Below are positions 1 to 7,824 of a stretch of DNA of 36,297 nucleotides, piece by piece. Made by a program: the position numbers and the translations under genes. Position 1 is the stretch's first letter, and each line of letters begins with the position of its first letter. Under the pieces are notes generated by a model, which was not told where the DNA came from, made no database searches, and saw only the letters and a program-made list of their open reading frames with translations. Origin of the DNA: CAYLMM01 sp964384825 (GTDB lineage Bacteria > Krumholzibacteriota > Krumholzibacteriia > LZORAL124-64-63); NCBI GenBank assembly GCA_964384825.1, contig CAYLMM010000027.1, positions 1 through 36,297 on the forward strand, given 5' to 3'.

Positions 1-146
1 GCGACCTTCTTCTTGGCGACCTTCTTCTTGGCCACCTTCTTCGCCACCTTCTTGACGACCTTCTTGGCGACCTTCTTCTTGGCCACCTTCTTCTTGGCCA
101 CCTTCTTCTTAGCGACCTTCTTCTTGGCGGCCTTCTTCTTGGCCTT
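1..146 (-). repeat. Tandem 15-bp repeat encoding KKKVA units
   Basis: The unit read on the minus strand is GTCGCCAAGAAGAAG (Val-Ala-Lys-Lys-Lys) with third-position changes and a few 12-nt units lacking one lysine codon. It repeats to the left edge of the window. In-frame units of this kind expand and contract by slippage, so length may vary between strains and the assembly here may be unreliable. Confidence 0.8.
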
Positions 147-182
147 GGGGGCCGCCGCGACCAGCTTCAGACTCTCCTCCAT
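1..182 (-). CDS. Lysine/alanine-rich histone H1-like DNA-binding protein (5' part only)
   Basis: The start ATG is at 182-180, with an upstream AGTGAGG about 8 nt away as a possible ribosome binding site; the frame is open to the window edge, so only the first 60 or so residues are seen. The protein begins MEESLKLVAAAPKAKKKAAK and then consists of KKKVA pentapeptide units with a few KKVV/KKVA variants. Such Lys/Ala/Val tails occur in bacterial histone H1-like proteins (Hc1/AlgP type) and at the ends of some HU or topoisomerase proteins, and are known to bind DNA non-specifically. A role in nucleoid compaction is inferred from composition alone. The missing C-terminal part could contain a folded domain that changes this call. 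It has its own promoter at 399-427 and follows the tRNA terminator. Confidence 0.65.
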   Translation of the reverse strand, partial: MEESLKLVAAAPKAKKKAAKKKVAKKKVAKKKVAKKKVAKKVVKKVAKKVAKKKVAKKKV

Positions 183-398
183 ACTATGACCTCACTCTGA
201 AGACTCTGACTCAGATCGACCTCCACGCACCAGGAGGATCGACCACAATAATTCCGGTGCTGGCTCCTTCCACCCCTCCGACCGATGACGATCCAAGGAG
301 GACGTTTGGCCTGGCGCCGAACGTGATCGTATGGCCGCTGGGACTCCTTTCTCCTGAAGGTTGAAATACGAAGATGGTTCAACGAATCGTTGTTGGTC
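183..398 (-). other. Long untranslated leader of the lysine-rich gene
   Basis: About 210 nt separate the predicted transcription start (near 392) from the ATG at 182. No convincing gene is seen. A 13-bp palindrome, CAACGA-A-TCGTTG, lies at 380-392 on the predicted start point and could be an operator. Nearer the gene a CCTCC/GGAGG pair and two copies of GGTCGATC could form local stem-loops. The open frames crossing this region run into the tRNA or begin inside the -10 element, and were rejected. Confidence 0.4.
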
Positions 399-427
399 AT
401 TATTCGGATGGTGAAAATTCATGTCAA
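399..427 (-). promoter_or_regulatory. Sigma-70-type promoter for the lysine-rich gene
   Basis: On the minus strand TTGACA (427-422) is followed after 17 nt by AATAAT (404-399). It lies just past the tRNA terminator and faces the lysine-rich gene. The -35 box is perfect and the -10 box matches 5 of 6. Confidence 0.6.
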
Positions 428-430
428 CAT

Positions 431-461
431 AAAAAGAGGGATTGCTTACGCAATCCCTCTT
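431..461 (-). terminator. Rho-independent terminator after tRNA-Leu
   Basis: A perfect 12-bp inverted repeat (434-445 and 450-461) with a 4-nt loop is followed on the minus strand by a short T tract (434-431 region, reading CTCTTTTTATG). It begins 8 nt after the tRNA 3' end and should end the secG/tRNA transcript. Confidence 0.85.
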
Positions 462-469
462 CTCGATCA

Positions 470-555
470 TGGTGCCCGGGGCGGGATTCGAACCCGCACG
501 GCTTGTGGCCACTACCCCCTCAAGATAGCGTGTCTACCAATTCCACCACCCGGGC
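470..555 (-). tRNA. tRNA-Leu, anticodon GAG
   Basis: The minus strand folds as a class II tRNA. The acceptor stem GCCCGGG (555-549) pairs with 480-474, followed by A and an encoded CCA (472-470). The D region reads GGTGGAATTGGTAGAC. The anticodon stem CTATC/GGTAG holds the loop TTGAGGG, giving anticodon GAG for CUC/CUU codons. A short variable arm (GGC/GCC) and a T arm GCGGG-TTCGAAT-CCCGC complete the fold. The gene starts 6 nt after the secG stop, so it is probably cotranscribed with secG, as leuU is in Escherichia coli. Confidence 0.95.
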
Positions 556-561
556 ACGGAC

Positions 562-954
562 TCACTGCTGATCCTGTTCACCGCCGGCTGCGGCATCGGT
601 CCGGTCACCGGCCGCGGGTTCGGCGAAGACGTCGTCGCTCGGCGGAGCGACGGGCTGCTCTGTCGTGAGCTCGCCGTCTTCTAGCGCCTTCTGCACGGCC
701 GAGCCCTGGGGCGCGACAGTACCGGCGCTGAGAATGAAGAGGACCGCCGAGGTCACGAAGAATCCCACGGCCAGGTAGATGGTCATCTTGTTCAGGGCCG
801 TTGTCACGGCGCGCGAACCGAACATCTGCTGGGGCAATCCGCCGCCGCCGCCGAAGGCGCCGGCCAGACCGCCGCCCTTGCCGGACTGCAGCAACACGAC
901 GCCGCAGAGGCCGAGACAGATCAGGACGTGCAAGACCAAAAACACGATATACAT
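562..954 (-). CDS. secG: Preprotein translocase subunit SecG
   Basis: SecG is the small accessory subunit of the SecYEG inner-membrane channel and assists SecA-driven protein export. The 130-residue protein has the expected two membrane segments (about residues 3-21 and 56-78), separated by a glycine-rich loop. That loop contains LLQSGKGGGLAGAFGGGGG and then FGSRA, both characteristic of the family. The C-terminal 45 residues form an acidic, Gln/Asp/Glu-rich tail longer than that of many SecG proteins. The ATG is preceded by GGGAGAAG at a suitable distance. It lies between pgk upstream and tRNA-Leu(GAG) downstream, and a possible promoter sits in the 106-nt gap to pgk. Confidence 0.95.
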   Translation of the reverse strand: MYIVFLVLHVLICLGLCGVVLLQSGKGGGLAGAFGGGGGLPQQMFGSRAVTTALNKMTIYLAVGFFVTSAVLFILSAGTVAPQGSAVQKALEDGELTTEQPVAPPSDDVFAEPAAGDRTDAAAGGEQDQQ

Positions 955-1023
955 GCGGTTCTTCTCCCGGGAAATGTCCCGCGCAAACGAAACGCCACCG
1001 GCCCCTGCCGACGGCGGGCGCCT

Positions 1024-1052
1024 AAACTAACACCGACGCGAACGAAAGTCAA
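1024..1052 (-). promoter_or_regulatory. Possible promoter for secG and tRNA-Leu
   Basis: On the minus strand TTGACT (1052-1047), a 17-nt spacer and TAGTTT (1029-1024) lie between the pgk stop and the secG start. The -35 box is good but the -10 box matches only 3 of 6, so this is tentative. secG may also be read through from pgk. Confidence 0.4.
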
Positions 1053-1060
1053 ACCCGCCC

Positions 1061-2257
1061 TCAGGCATCGCTTAGAGCCGCCACGCCGGGCAGTTCGCGC
1101 CCGGCCATGAATTCCAGCGACGCGCCGCCGCCGGTGGAAACGTGGGTGATCGCCGCCGCGAGACCAAGCTGGTTCAAGGCGGCCACCGAGTCTCCCCCGC
1201 CGACGACCGAATGCGCCCCCTTGGCCGTCGCCGCGGCCACCGCCTCGCCCACGGCGCGCGTTCCGGCCGCGAAGACCGGAATCTCGAACACGCCCACCGG
1301 GCCGTTCCAGAACAGGCCGCGGGCGGCTCCGATCTCGCGCCGGAACCGCTCGATGCTCTGCGGGCCGATGTCCAGCCCCTGCCAGCCGTCGGGAATGTCG
1401 GTGACCAGGACGTCGCGCCGCGCGCTGTCGCCGCTGAAATCCTCGGCCACGACGCAATCCTCGGGCAGCACCAGAGAGGCGCGGCTCCGCTCGGCCTTGG
1501 CGATGATGCGGCGCACGACCTCGCTGCTCTGCTCGTCGACCAGGCTGTCGCCGACCGAGAGTCCGTGCTCCTTGAGGAAGGTGAAGATCATCCCGCCGCC
1601 GAGCAGCAGGACGTCGACGGTGTCGAGCAGGTTCTCGATCACATCGACCTTGCCCTTGACCTTCGCCCCGCCGAGCACCGCGACGAAGGGCCGCGGCGGA
1701 TCATCGAGAAGACGTCCGAGATTGACCAGTTCCTTCTCCATCAGGAAACCGGCGCAGCGGTCGTCGAAACGGGCGCCGGCACCGACGGTCGACGCGTGCG
1801 CCCGATGGGCGGTGCCGAAGGCGTCGTTCACGTAGCAGTCGCCCAGCGCCGCCAGCTCCGCGGCGAAGGTCGGATCGTTCTTCGTCTCGCGGACATCGTA
1901 GCGCAGGTTCTCCAGCAGGAGGATCTCGCCGGGCTGCAGGAGCCTCGAAAGGCGCCGCGCCTCGGAGCCCACGGTATCGGTCGCGAACCGGACCGGGACA
2001 TCCATCAGCTCTGCCAGACGGTCGGCCACCGGACGCAGGGAAAGCGAAGGCACGGCCTCTCCCTTGGGCCGTCCCAGGTGGCTCATCAGGACGACGGCGG
2101 CGCCCGCCTCGATCAGATACTCGAGCGAGGGCAGCGCGGCCCGGATCCGCGTGTCGTCGGTAATCGCTCCGCCGGCATCGAGCGGAACATTGAAATCGAC
2201 GCGCATCAAAACCTTCCGGCCCGCCGCGGCCAGATCGCGAATGGTCTTCTTGGGCAT
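1061..2257 (-). CDS. pgk: Phosphoglycerate kinase
   Basis: This glycolytic/gluconeogenic cytosolic enzyme transfers phosphate between 1,3-bisphosphoglycerate and ADP. The 398-residue length is normal for bacterial Pgk. The N-terminal substrate domain has RVDFNVPLD (about residues 19-27), then DDTRIRA and SHLGRPKG. Further on are ENLRY, the NDAFGTAHR motif, and VLGGAKVKGK at the domain junction. The C-terminal nucleotide domain has LFWNGPVGVFE and ends with STGGGASLEFMAG. The ATG is preceded by GGGAG at 7 nt. In many bacteria tpiA follows pgk before secG; here it is absent and secG comes directly next. A strong promoter overlaps the end of comF, so pgk need not depend on the upstream operon. 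Confidence 0.97.
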   Translation of the reverse strand: MPKKTIRDLAAAGRKVLMRVDFNVPLDAGGAITDDTRIRAALPSLEYLIEAGAAVVLMSHLGRPKGEAVPSLSLRPVADRLAELMDVPVRFATDTVGSEARRLSRLLQPGEILLLENLRYDVRETKNDPTFAAELAALGDCYVNDAFGTAHRAHASTVGAGARFDDRCAGFLMEKELVNLGRLLDDPPRPFVAVLGGAKVKGKVDVIENLLDTVDVLLLGGGMIFTFLKEHGLSVGDSLVDEQSSEVVRRIIAKAERSRASLVLPEDCVVAEDFSGDSARRDVLVTDIPDGWQGLDIGPQSIERFRREIGAARGLFWNGPVGVFEIPVFAAGTRAVGEAVAAATAKGAHSVVGGGDSVAALNQLGLAAAITHVSTGGGASLEFMAGRELPGVAALSDA

Positions 2258-2301
2258 GGAGTCGCTCCCGAGAAAAGTGAACCGAACCTGCTGCTGCCCG
2301 G

Positions 2302-2330
2302 ATGATAGGGACGACTGTCCGGGGTGTCAA
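2302..2330 (-). promoter_or_regulatory. Sigma-70-type promoter for pgk
   Basis: On the minus strand TTGACA (2330-2325), a 17-nt spacer and TATCAT (2307-2302) lie just upstream of pgk. The -35 box contains the TGA stop of comF. Both boxes match the consensus well (6/6 and 5/6). Predicted initiation is about 40 nt before the pgk ATG. Confidence 0.7.
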
Positions 2331-3073
2331 CTTCCCGCCGCCGGATCGTCCCTGCCGGCCGCGAGTCCTGCGCCGGCGGCCCCCGCCACGCGCCAACCCG
2401 CGCTTCGCAAGGCGGCCGCGGCGGCCCGGACCGTGGCCCCGCTGGTGATCAGATCATCCACCAGCACCAGGGGGCCGGCCCCGGCCGGAGCCCGCGGCGC
2501 GACGAAGGCCCCTCCCACGTTGCGCTCCCGCAGCGGATCGTCGGCGGCGAGCTTCGCCTGCTGTCCGGTAGCGCGGCGCCGAGTCAGCACATCCCCGCAG
2601 GCGATGTCCCGTTCCGCGGCCGCCACGCGCGCCAGCAGGGCCGCCTGGTTGAATCCGCGGGCGCGGCGGCGCAGGGGATGCAGCGGCACCGGCACCAGCG
2701 TCGTCGTCCGGTCGAAACCGGCGGCGGCGACGGCCGCGGCGACCAAGGCGCCGAGATGAAGCGCCGCCCCGCGCACCCCGTGGTACTTCATCGCACCAAC
2801 CAGGCGCACCAGCGACTCGCCCGACGCCCGGCCGCCCGCGAACAGCAGATCCTCATCCCCGGCTCCGGGTTCGCGCAGCACCGGATCGGGCCGCAGGTCC
2901 CGGCGGCATCCGTCGCAGAGCCCCATCACGTCCCACGGCCGCAGACCGGGCGGTCGGATCCGGCCCGTCGGCCCGGGCGACCCGCTCGCCGCCGCCGGCC
3001 GGCCGCAGATCACGCAGCGCTGCGGAAACAGCACCTCGAAACAGGCGTCGAGCCCGAGGGTCAAAGGGTTCAC
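2327..3073 (-). CDS. comF: ComF family phosphoribosyltransferase-like protein
   Basis: ComF/GntX proteins have an N-terminal zinc-ribbon-like module and a type I phosphoribosyltransferase fold. In naturally competent bacteria they are needed for DNA uptake; elsewhere the role is unclear. The 248-residue protein shows two Cys pairs (C20/C23 and C53/C56), then VPVPLHPLRRRARGFNQA, typical of the family. The PRPP-binding loop is LVLVDDLITSGAT (202-214), with the paired Asp and the TSGAT phosphate-binding turn. The start is GTG, 28 nt after the aroE stop, and it is the last gene of the cell-shape operon before pgk takes over from its own promoter. No other competence genes are in the window, so natural transformation cannot be concluded. 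Confidence 0.9.
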   Translation of the reverse strand: MNPLTLGLDACFEVLFPQRCVICGRPAAASGSPGPTGRIRPPGLRPWDVMGLCDGCRRDLRPDPVLREPGAGDEDLLFAGGRASGESLVRLVGAMKYHGVRGAALHLGALVAAAVAAAGFDRTTTLVPVPLHPLRRRARGFNQAALLARVAAAERDIACGDVLTRRRATGQQAKLAADDPLRERNVGGAFVAPRAPAGAGPLVLVDDLITSGATVRAAAAALRSAGWRVAGAAGAGLAAGRDDPAAGS

Positions 3074-3101
3074 CGTCTCATCCGCAAGCCGGGAGGAAGG
3101 A

Positions 3102-4010
3102 TCAGGAACTGGAGGAATCCACCGCGGCGGCCATCAGGGAAGCGGGATCGTCGCCGCCGAACCAGCGGACGAAGGAGAGACCGGCCTGGGCCGAGAGCAC
3201 CCCGAGCCCGTCGACGCGGCGCCATCCCGCGGGGAGACGTCCGGGAGGCAGCGAGGAGCCGTAGCGCAGATCCAGGGCCAGGGCGACGCCGTCGACCGCG
3301 GGCAGCGGGGCCGTTCCGGGATCGCCGCCGGAGATGCAGATCACGGCGAGCGCCGGACCACCGACGGCGGTCGCGAAGGCCGTCGTCGCGCGAGCCGCAT
3401 CCTCGACCGCGACGGTCGCGGCCAAGCCGCATCTTTCGAGCCACGCCGCGAAACGCCGCCGTCCTTCGACCCCGCGCCCGGCGACCACTTGGCGCGCCAC
3501 GCCGGAGCCGGCCAGCGCGAGCACCGCAGCCCGCGCCGCCCCGCCGGTGCCGACCACAAGGGCCGACCGGGGCGTCGCGCCCGCGAGCGATTCCCGCAGG
3601 ACGGCGCCGACCCCCCCGACGTCCGTGTTGTGCCCCTCCCACCCCGCCGGCGTCAGCGTCAGGGTGTTGACCGCTTCGGCCCGGCGGGCGACGGGGCTCA
3701 GAGCGGCGCAGCACGCCACGACCTCGCCCTTCAACGGCGCAGTCACGTTGCAGCCGCGCAGACCCAGTCCGGCGGCCCGATCGAGAAAACGCCCGGCCTC
3801 GCCGGCCCGCACCAGGAACGGCGCGTAGACTCCGGGCAGCCCCCGCGCCCGCAGGGCGGCGGCATGCATCGCCGGCGACAGCGAGTGATCGATCGGATCG
3901 CCGATCACGCCGTAGAGGGGACCGTCGGGAATCCAAGGACGGCCGCCGCGCAGCCATCCGGCTCCGGCGGCGTCCAGGACGACCGGCCCGTGAGCGCGTT
4001 CAGACGGCAC
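3102..4010 (-). CDS. aroE: Shikimate dehydrogenase
   Basis: AroE reduces 3-dehydroshikimate to shikimate with NADPH in aromatic amino acid synthesis. Substrate-binding SLS follows DH near residues 43-45, the catalytic lysine is K94 in NVTAPLK, and GHNTD supplies the conserved Asp130. The NADP-binding glycine loop is GTGGAAR at 154-160. At 302 residues it is somewhat longer than typical AroE (about 270-290) because of roughly 30 extra N-terminal residues before YGVIGDP. The GTG start overlaps the lgt stop by 11 nt and has no clear Shine-Dalgarno sequence, so a start further downstream is possible. Its place in a cell-shape operon may only reflect cotranscription. Confidence 0.93.
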   Translation of the reverse strand: MPSERAHGPVVLDAAGAGWLRGGRPWIPDGPLYGVIGDPIDHSLSPAMHAAALRARGLPGVYAPFLVRAGEAGRFLDRAAGLGLRGCNVTAPLKGEVVACCAALSPVARRAEAVNTLTLTPAGWEGHNTDVGGVGAVLRESLAGATPRSALVVGTGGAARAAVLALAGSGVARQVVAGRGVEGRRRFAAWLERCGLAATVAVEDAARATTAFATAVGGPALAVICISGGDPGTAPLPAVDGVALALDLRYGSSLPPGRLPAGWRRVDGLGVLSAQAGLSFVRWFGGDDPASLMAAAVDSSSS

Positions 4011-4764
4011 GACGGGCCCGCCCGCGCAGGACGATCAGCAGGACCGCGCCGCCGAGGATCAGACCGAGGCTGATCCACTGGTTGGACGTCAGGCCGAGAT
4101 CCATGATCATCTCCGGTTCGTACCACCGGGTGAAATCCACGACGAAGCGCGAGATCCCGTAGAACACCAGGAAGCGGCCGAAGGTCGATCCTTCCGGCGA
4201 GGGCCGACGTTCGCAGAGCAGCAGCAGCAGGAAGGCCAGCAGTCCGCCGGCCGAGCTGAACAGCTGCGAGGGCAGGATGGGACCGGAAGCGGCGCAGAGC
4301 GGGCCCGCGGGGCAGCCGGGCGGGAAGCTCACCCCGAGCCAGGAATCGGTCGGCCGCCCGAAGCAGCATCCGTTCAGGAAGCAGCCGATGCGGGTGATGC
4401 CGATGCCCAGGATCACCGCCGGCGCCATCACGTCGGCCATCCGCAGAAACGGGATGCCGCGGCGCCGCGTGAAGACCCAGACCGTGATCGTCGCCAGCAG
4501 GATGCCGCCGTAGAGGGTCAGGCCGCCCTCCCAGATGTAGAAGGCCCGGTACCAGGGATGGAAATCGCCGATGTGGGTCAGCACGTAGTAGAGACGCACA
4601 CCCACGAGCGACGAGACCAGCACGGCGAAGCAGTGATCCAGCACGTCGTCCGGCGACAGTCCGCGGGCCTTCCCGCGGCGGATGCAGAGCAGAATGCCGA
4701 CGGCGAAACTGACGGCCAAGGCCAGGCCGTAGCTCTTGATCACTCCGAAAATCTGGGGATGCAC
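4000..4764 (-). CDS. lgt: Prolipoprotein diacylglyceryl transferase
   Basis: Lgt attaches diacylglycerol from phosphatidylglycerol to the lipobox cysteine of prolipoproteins at the inner membrane. About seven hydrophobic segments are visible. The family signature appears as RIGCFLNGCCFG, preceded by WEGGLTLYGG, a conserved periplasmic region. A longer frame begins with an ATG at 4806. I chose the GTG at 4764 because AGGAGG lies 8 nt upstream of it, inside the end of rodA, and because the protein then begins MHPQIFGVIKSYG, which fits the usual Lgt N terminus. This gives 254 residues. The substrate is represented here by the lipoprotein at 32752-34809. Confidence 0.95.
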   Translation of the reverse strand: MHPQIFGVIKSYGLALAVSFAVGILLCIRRGKARGLSPDDVLDHCFAVLVSSLVGVRLYYVLTHIGDFHPWYRAFYIWEGGLTLYGGILLATITVWVFTRRRGIPFLRMADVMAPAVILGIGITRIGCFLNGCCFGRPTDSWLGVSFPPGCPAGPLCAASGPILPSQLFSSAGGLLAFLLLLLCERRPSPEGSTFGRFLVFYGISRFVVDFTRWYEPEMIMDLGLTSNQWISLGLILGGAVLLIVLRGRARRAV

Positions 4765-4777
4765 CGAAACGACCTCC

Positions 4778-6049
4778 TCATCCCTCGAAACTGTGCGAAC
4801 CGACATTGACCAGCAGGCCGAGCATGAAGAACGACACCAGCAGGTTCGAACCGCCGTAGCTGAGGATCGGCAGCGGCAGGCCGGTCACCGGTAGAAGCCC
4901 GGTCGTGATCGAGACGTTGACGAAGACATGGAACAGGAAATACGAGACCACGCCGACCGCCAGGATCGACGAGAAGGGCCGGCGGGCGTTGACCGCGATC
5001 GACAGGCCCCGCAGCACGATCACCACGAAGAGGAACAGCAGCAGGCAGGCGCCCGCGAATCCGAGTTCCTCCCCCACGACCGAGAAGATGAAGTCGGTAT
5101 GACGCTCGGGCAAAAACGCCAGACCCTTCTGGGTGCCCTGCAGATAATGGGTGCCCAGCAGCCCACCCGACCCGATGGCCACCTTCGACTGGATCGCCTG
5201 GTAGCCGGCGCCGAACATGTCGCGGCCGGGATCGAAGAACGTCAGCACGCGCTCCTGCTGATAACCCTTCAGCCGCTCCCAGAAGAACGAGGTCCCGATG
5301 CCGATCAGGATGTTGCCCGCCAGCAGCACCACGCTCTCGACGATGTTGAACCGTCCGGCGTAGAGCAGTCCGATCAGCAGCACGAGATAGACGCCCCAGG
5401 GCCAGGCCTGATGCGCGACGGTCTCGGAGTAGAAGCTCAGGACCGCGCTGATCAGCGGCGTGCCGACGGCCAGCAGGAAGACCCACGAGATGCCGAACCA
5501 GAAGACCGCGCCGAGCCAGATCGCCAGGAACACCAGGCTGGTGCCGAGATCGGGCTCCTGCATCACCAGCACGAAGGGGACGGCGGCCAGCACCAGCGAG
5601 CCGGCCACCGGGATCAGGCGCCGCCGCGACGGATCCGCCGAGCCGAGCCATCGCGCCAGCATCAGGATCAGGGCGATCTTCGCCGGCTCCGACGGCTGCA
5701 GCCTCAGCGGCCCGAACATGAACCAGCGGTGCGATCCGGAGACCTGCGGCGAGGCCACCAGCACCAGCAGCAGCAGGACGATCGCGCCCGCGTAGACGAT
5801 AGGCGACAATTCCTCGAGGTAGCGCAGCGAGATCCGGCTCGCCACCGCGAAGGCGATCCAGGCCAGGACCATCCAGAAGCACTGCCGCCAGAAGATGGCC
5901 TTGTCCACGCCGGGATCGAAATCCTCGTAGGGACCGTGGATGCCCTCGGTCACGCTCCAGAGCGTGGCCAGGCTGAAGATGCAGAGGGCCGCCGCCGCCA
6001 GGATCAGCGGCCAGTTTCCGGTTCGCCACTTCGCGCCGGGAATCCTCAC
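4778..6049 (-). CDS. rodA: Rod-shape SEDS peptidoglycan glycosyltransferase RodA
   Basis: RodA polymerises lipid II glycan strands in the elongasome and works with the class B transpeptidase encoded immediately upstream. The sequence has about ten membrane segments and clear SEDS features: GSHRWF, LQPSEPAK, MQEPDLGTS (with the catalytic-loop Asp), and near the C terminus VVGEELGF and LPILSYGGSNL. A longer frame starts at 6085. The GTG at 6049 is preferred because GGGGAGGGG lies just upstream and the start shares a GTGA with the mrdA stop, a classic translational-coupling overlap. This gives 423 residues. The lgt ribosome binding site lies inside the 3' end of this gene. Confidence 0.95.
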   Translation of the reverse strand: MRIPGAKWRTGNWPLILAAAALCIFSLATLWSVTEGIHGPYEDFDPGVDKAIFWRQCFWMVLAWIAFAVASRISLRYLEELSPIVYAGAIVLLLLVLVASPQVSGSHRWFMFGPLRLQPSEPAKIALILMLARWLGSADPSRRRLIPVAGSLVLAAVPFVLVMQEPDLGTSLVFLAIWLGAVFWFGISWVFLLAVGTPLISAVLSFYSETVAHQAWPWGVYLVLLIGLLYAGRFNIVESVVLLAGNILIGIGTSFFWERLKGYQQERVLTFFDPGRDMFGAGYQAIQSKVAIGSGGLLGTHYLQGTQKGLAFLPERHTDFIFSVVGEELGFAGACLLLFLFVVIVLRGLSIAVNARRPFSSILAVGVVSYFLFHVFVNVSITTGLLPVTGLPLPILSYGGSNLLVSFFMLGLLVNVGSHSFEG

Positions 6050-7806
6050 GACACCCCTCCCCGGGCGAAATAGGCGCCGAGCCATCTCGCGGCCACCGGA
6101 GCCGCCACCACGCCGCCGTGTCCGGCGTGCTCCAGAATGATCGCCAGCGCCACCTGCGGTTCATGCACCGGCGCGAAGCAGATGAACCAGGCATGATCCT
6201 CGCCGTGCGGATTCTGGGCGGTGCCGGTCTTGCCTGCCACCTCGATCCGATGCAGCCGCGCGGCGGTGCCGGTGCCGACATCCACGACCTGCTCCATGGA
6301 ATGCCGGATCCAGTCCATGTGCTCTTCCGCGATGGGAAAGGCGCCCGGCGGGTAGGCGGCCGGCCGCGCCGGCCCGTCGATGACGAACCTGGGGTCGGGC
6401 ACCCGGCCGGACGTGGCCACGCGGGCCGTCAACACGGCCATCTGCAGCGGCGTGACCAGCACCTCGCCCTGACCGATGGCGTTGTTCAGCATCACCCCGC
6501 GGGTCCAGCCGCGCTTCCCGTATCGGCGGTCGTACCATTCCTCGGAAGGGATGTTGCCGGCGACCTCGCCGGCGAACGGCGCGCCGATCTTGCCGCCCAG
6601 CCCCAGCGCCAACGCCGTGTCGCGGATCTGGGCGAGGGTCAGGCGCAGACCCAGCTGGTAGTAGAAGACGTCGCAGGACTGGGCCAGGGCCCCGATGTGG
6701 TCCAGGCTGCCGTGGCCGCTGCGCTTCCAGCAGCGGAAATCCCGGTTGCCGAACCGGTAGGATCCGGTGCAGGGCTCGAGCACGGTGTTGTGGCCGACCA
6801 CCTCGGCCTGCAGCCCGGCCAGCGACGTGACGACCTTGTATGGCGAGCCGGGCGGATACGCCGCCTGCACCAGGCGGTTGAGGAAGGGATGCCCGGGATC
6901 GGCCAGCAGGGCTCGCCACTCCTGCGGAGAGATGCCCGTGGTCAGCATGTTCGGATCATAGGAAGGATTGCTGACCGACGCCAGCACGTCGCCGTCGGCC
7001 AGGTCGATCGCCACCGCGCAGCCCCGGCGGTCGGCCATCGCGACGGCCAGGGTATCCTGCAGCGCCAGCGAGAGCGTCAGCCGCAGGTCGCGGCCGGGCA
7101 CCGTCGGCACCAGTTCGACGGTGTTGCGCCCCACCGTCCGGCCGGCAGCGTTGACCTCGTGCAGCACCGTGCCGGCCTGTCCGCGCAGACTCTCTTCGGC
7201 GAAGGCCTCGATGCCCTCGCGTCCGATCGTATCGCCCGGCCGGTAGACGGCTCCGCTGGGTCCCTCGCCGGCGGCCTCGATCTCGCGCGGGACCACCTCG
7301 CCGACGTATCCGATCAGATGGGCGAAGAGCGGGCCGTACAGATAGCGCCGCCGCGCCCTCGCCTCGACCCGCGCCCCGGGAAGCTCGCGCGCCCGCTCCT
7401 CCACCGCGGCGATCCGCGCCATGTCGGCGTTGGCGACGAGCGTCAGCCGGGGGTTCCCCCGCTCGAGCTGCCGGCCCAGCCGCTCCAGCGTCTCGGCGGC
7501 CGGCAGATCGAACCAGTCGATCAGCCGCGCGAGGGTGGAATCGGGACCTTCCGGGCCCAGGGCGGTGCGGGGCAGGGTGATGTCGGCGAGGAAGATGTTG
7601 TCGGCCAGGATGACGCCGTCGCGGTCCAGGATCCGTCCCCGCGGCGCCCGCACGCGGACCCGGACCTGCCGGTTGTCGAGCGAAAGGCCGCGATAGTGAT
7701 CGTGCCGGATGATCTGCATGTAGAAGAGCTCGCCGACCAGCAGGCCGAAGAGCAACAGCACGGCGCCCCGGAGGATCCGGACCTGCAGCCGGCGGTTGTC
7801 GACCAT
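6046..7806 (-). CDS. mrdA: Penicillin-binding protein 2, elongasome transpeptidase
   Basis: PBP2 crosslinks peptidoglycan during lateral wall growth. The 586-residue protein has one N-terminal membrane anchor (about residues 12-31) followed by the PBP dimerisation/pedestal domain, with RAPRGRILDRDG at 53-64. The C-terminal transpeptidase domain carries the three active-site motifs: SPYK (Ser321, Lys324), SCD (377-379) in place of SxN, and KTG (526-528). An SxD variant is usual in PBP2 proteins. GGGAGG lies 5 nt before the ATG. It follows mreD by 18 nt and its stop overlaps the rodA start, so the transpeptidase and its SEDS partner are made together. Confidence 0.96.
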   Translation of the reverse strand: MVDNRRLQVRILRGAVLLLFGLLVGELFYMQIIRHDHYRGLSLDNRQVRVRVRAPRGRILDRDGVILADNIFLADITLPRTALGPEGPDSTLARLIDWFDLPAAETLERLGRQLERGNPRLTLVANADMARIAAVEERARELPGARVEARARRRYLYGPLFAHLIGYVGEVVPREIEAAGEGPSGAVYRPGDTIGREGIEAFAEESLRGQAGTVLHEVNAAGRTVGRNTVELVPTVPGRDLRLTLSLALQDTLAVAMADRRGCAVAIDLADGDVLASVSNPSYDPNMLTTGISPQEWRALLADPGHPFLNRLVQAAYPPGSPYKVVTSLAGLQAEVVGHNTVLEPCTGSYRFGNRDFRCWKRSGHGSLDHIGALAQSCDVFYYQLGLRLTLAQIRDTALALGLGGKIGAPFAGEVAGNIPSEEWYDRRYGKRGWTRGVMLNNAIGQGEVLVTPLQMAVLTARVATSGRVPDPRFVIDGPARPAAYPPGAFPIAEEHMDWIRHSMEQVVDVGTGTAARLHRIEVAGKTGTAQNPHGEDHAWFICFAPVHEPQVALAIILEHAGHGGVVAAPVAARWLGAYFARGGVS

Positions 7807-7824
7807 GCTTCCTCCCAGTCGGAA

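Noticed and set aside
1..146. CRISPR array
   Set aside because: The short tandem repeat is in-frame coding (KKKVA) with no spacers.
167..400. Minus-strand open frame of 77 codons in the leader of the lysine-rich gene
   Set aside because: Its ATG falls at the -10 element, upstream of the predicted transcription start, and it has no ribosome site.
192..512. Minus-strand open frame of 106 codons overlapping the tRNA
   Set aside because: It starts inside tRNA-Leu and crosses its terminator and the next promoter.
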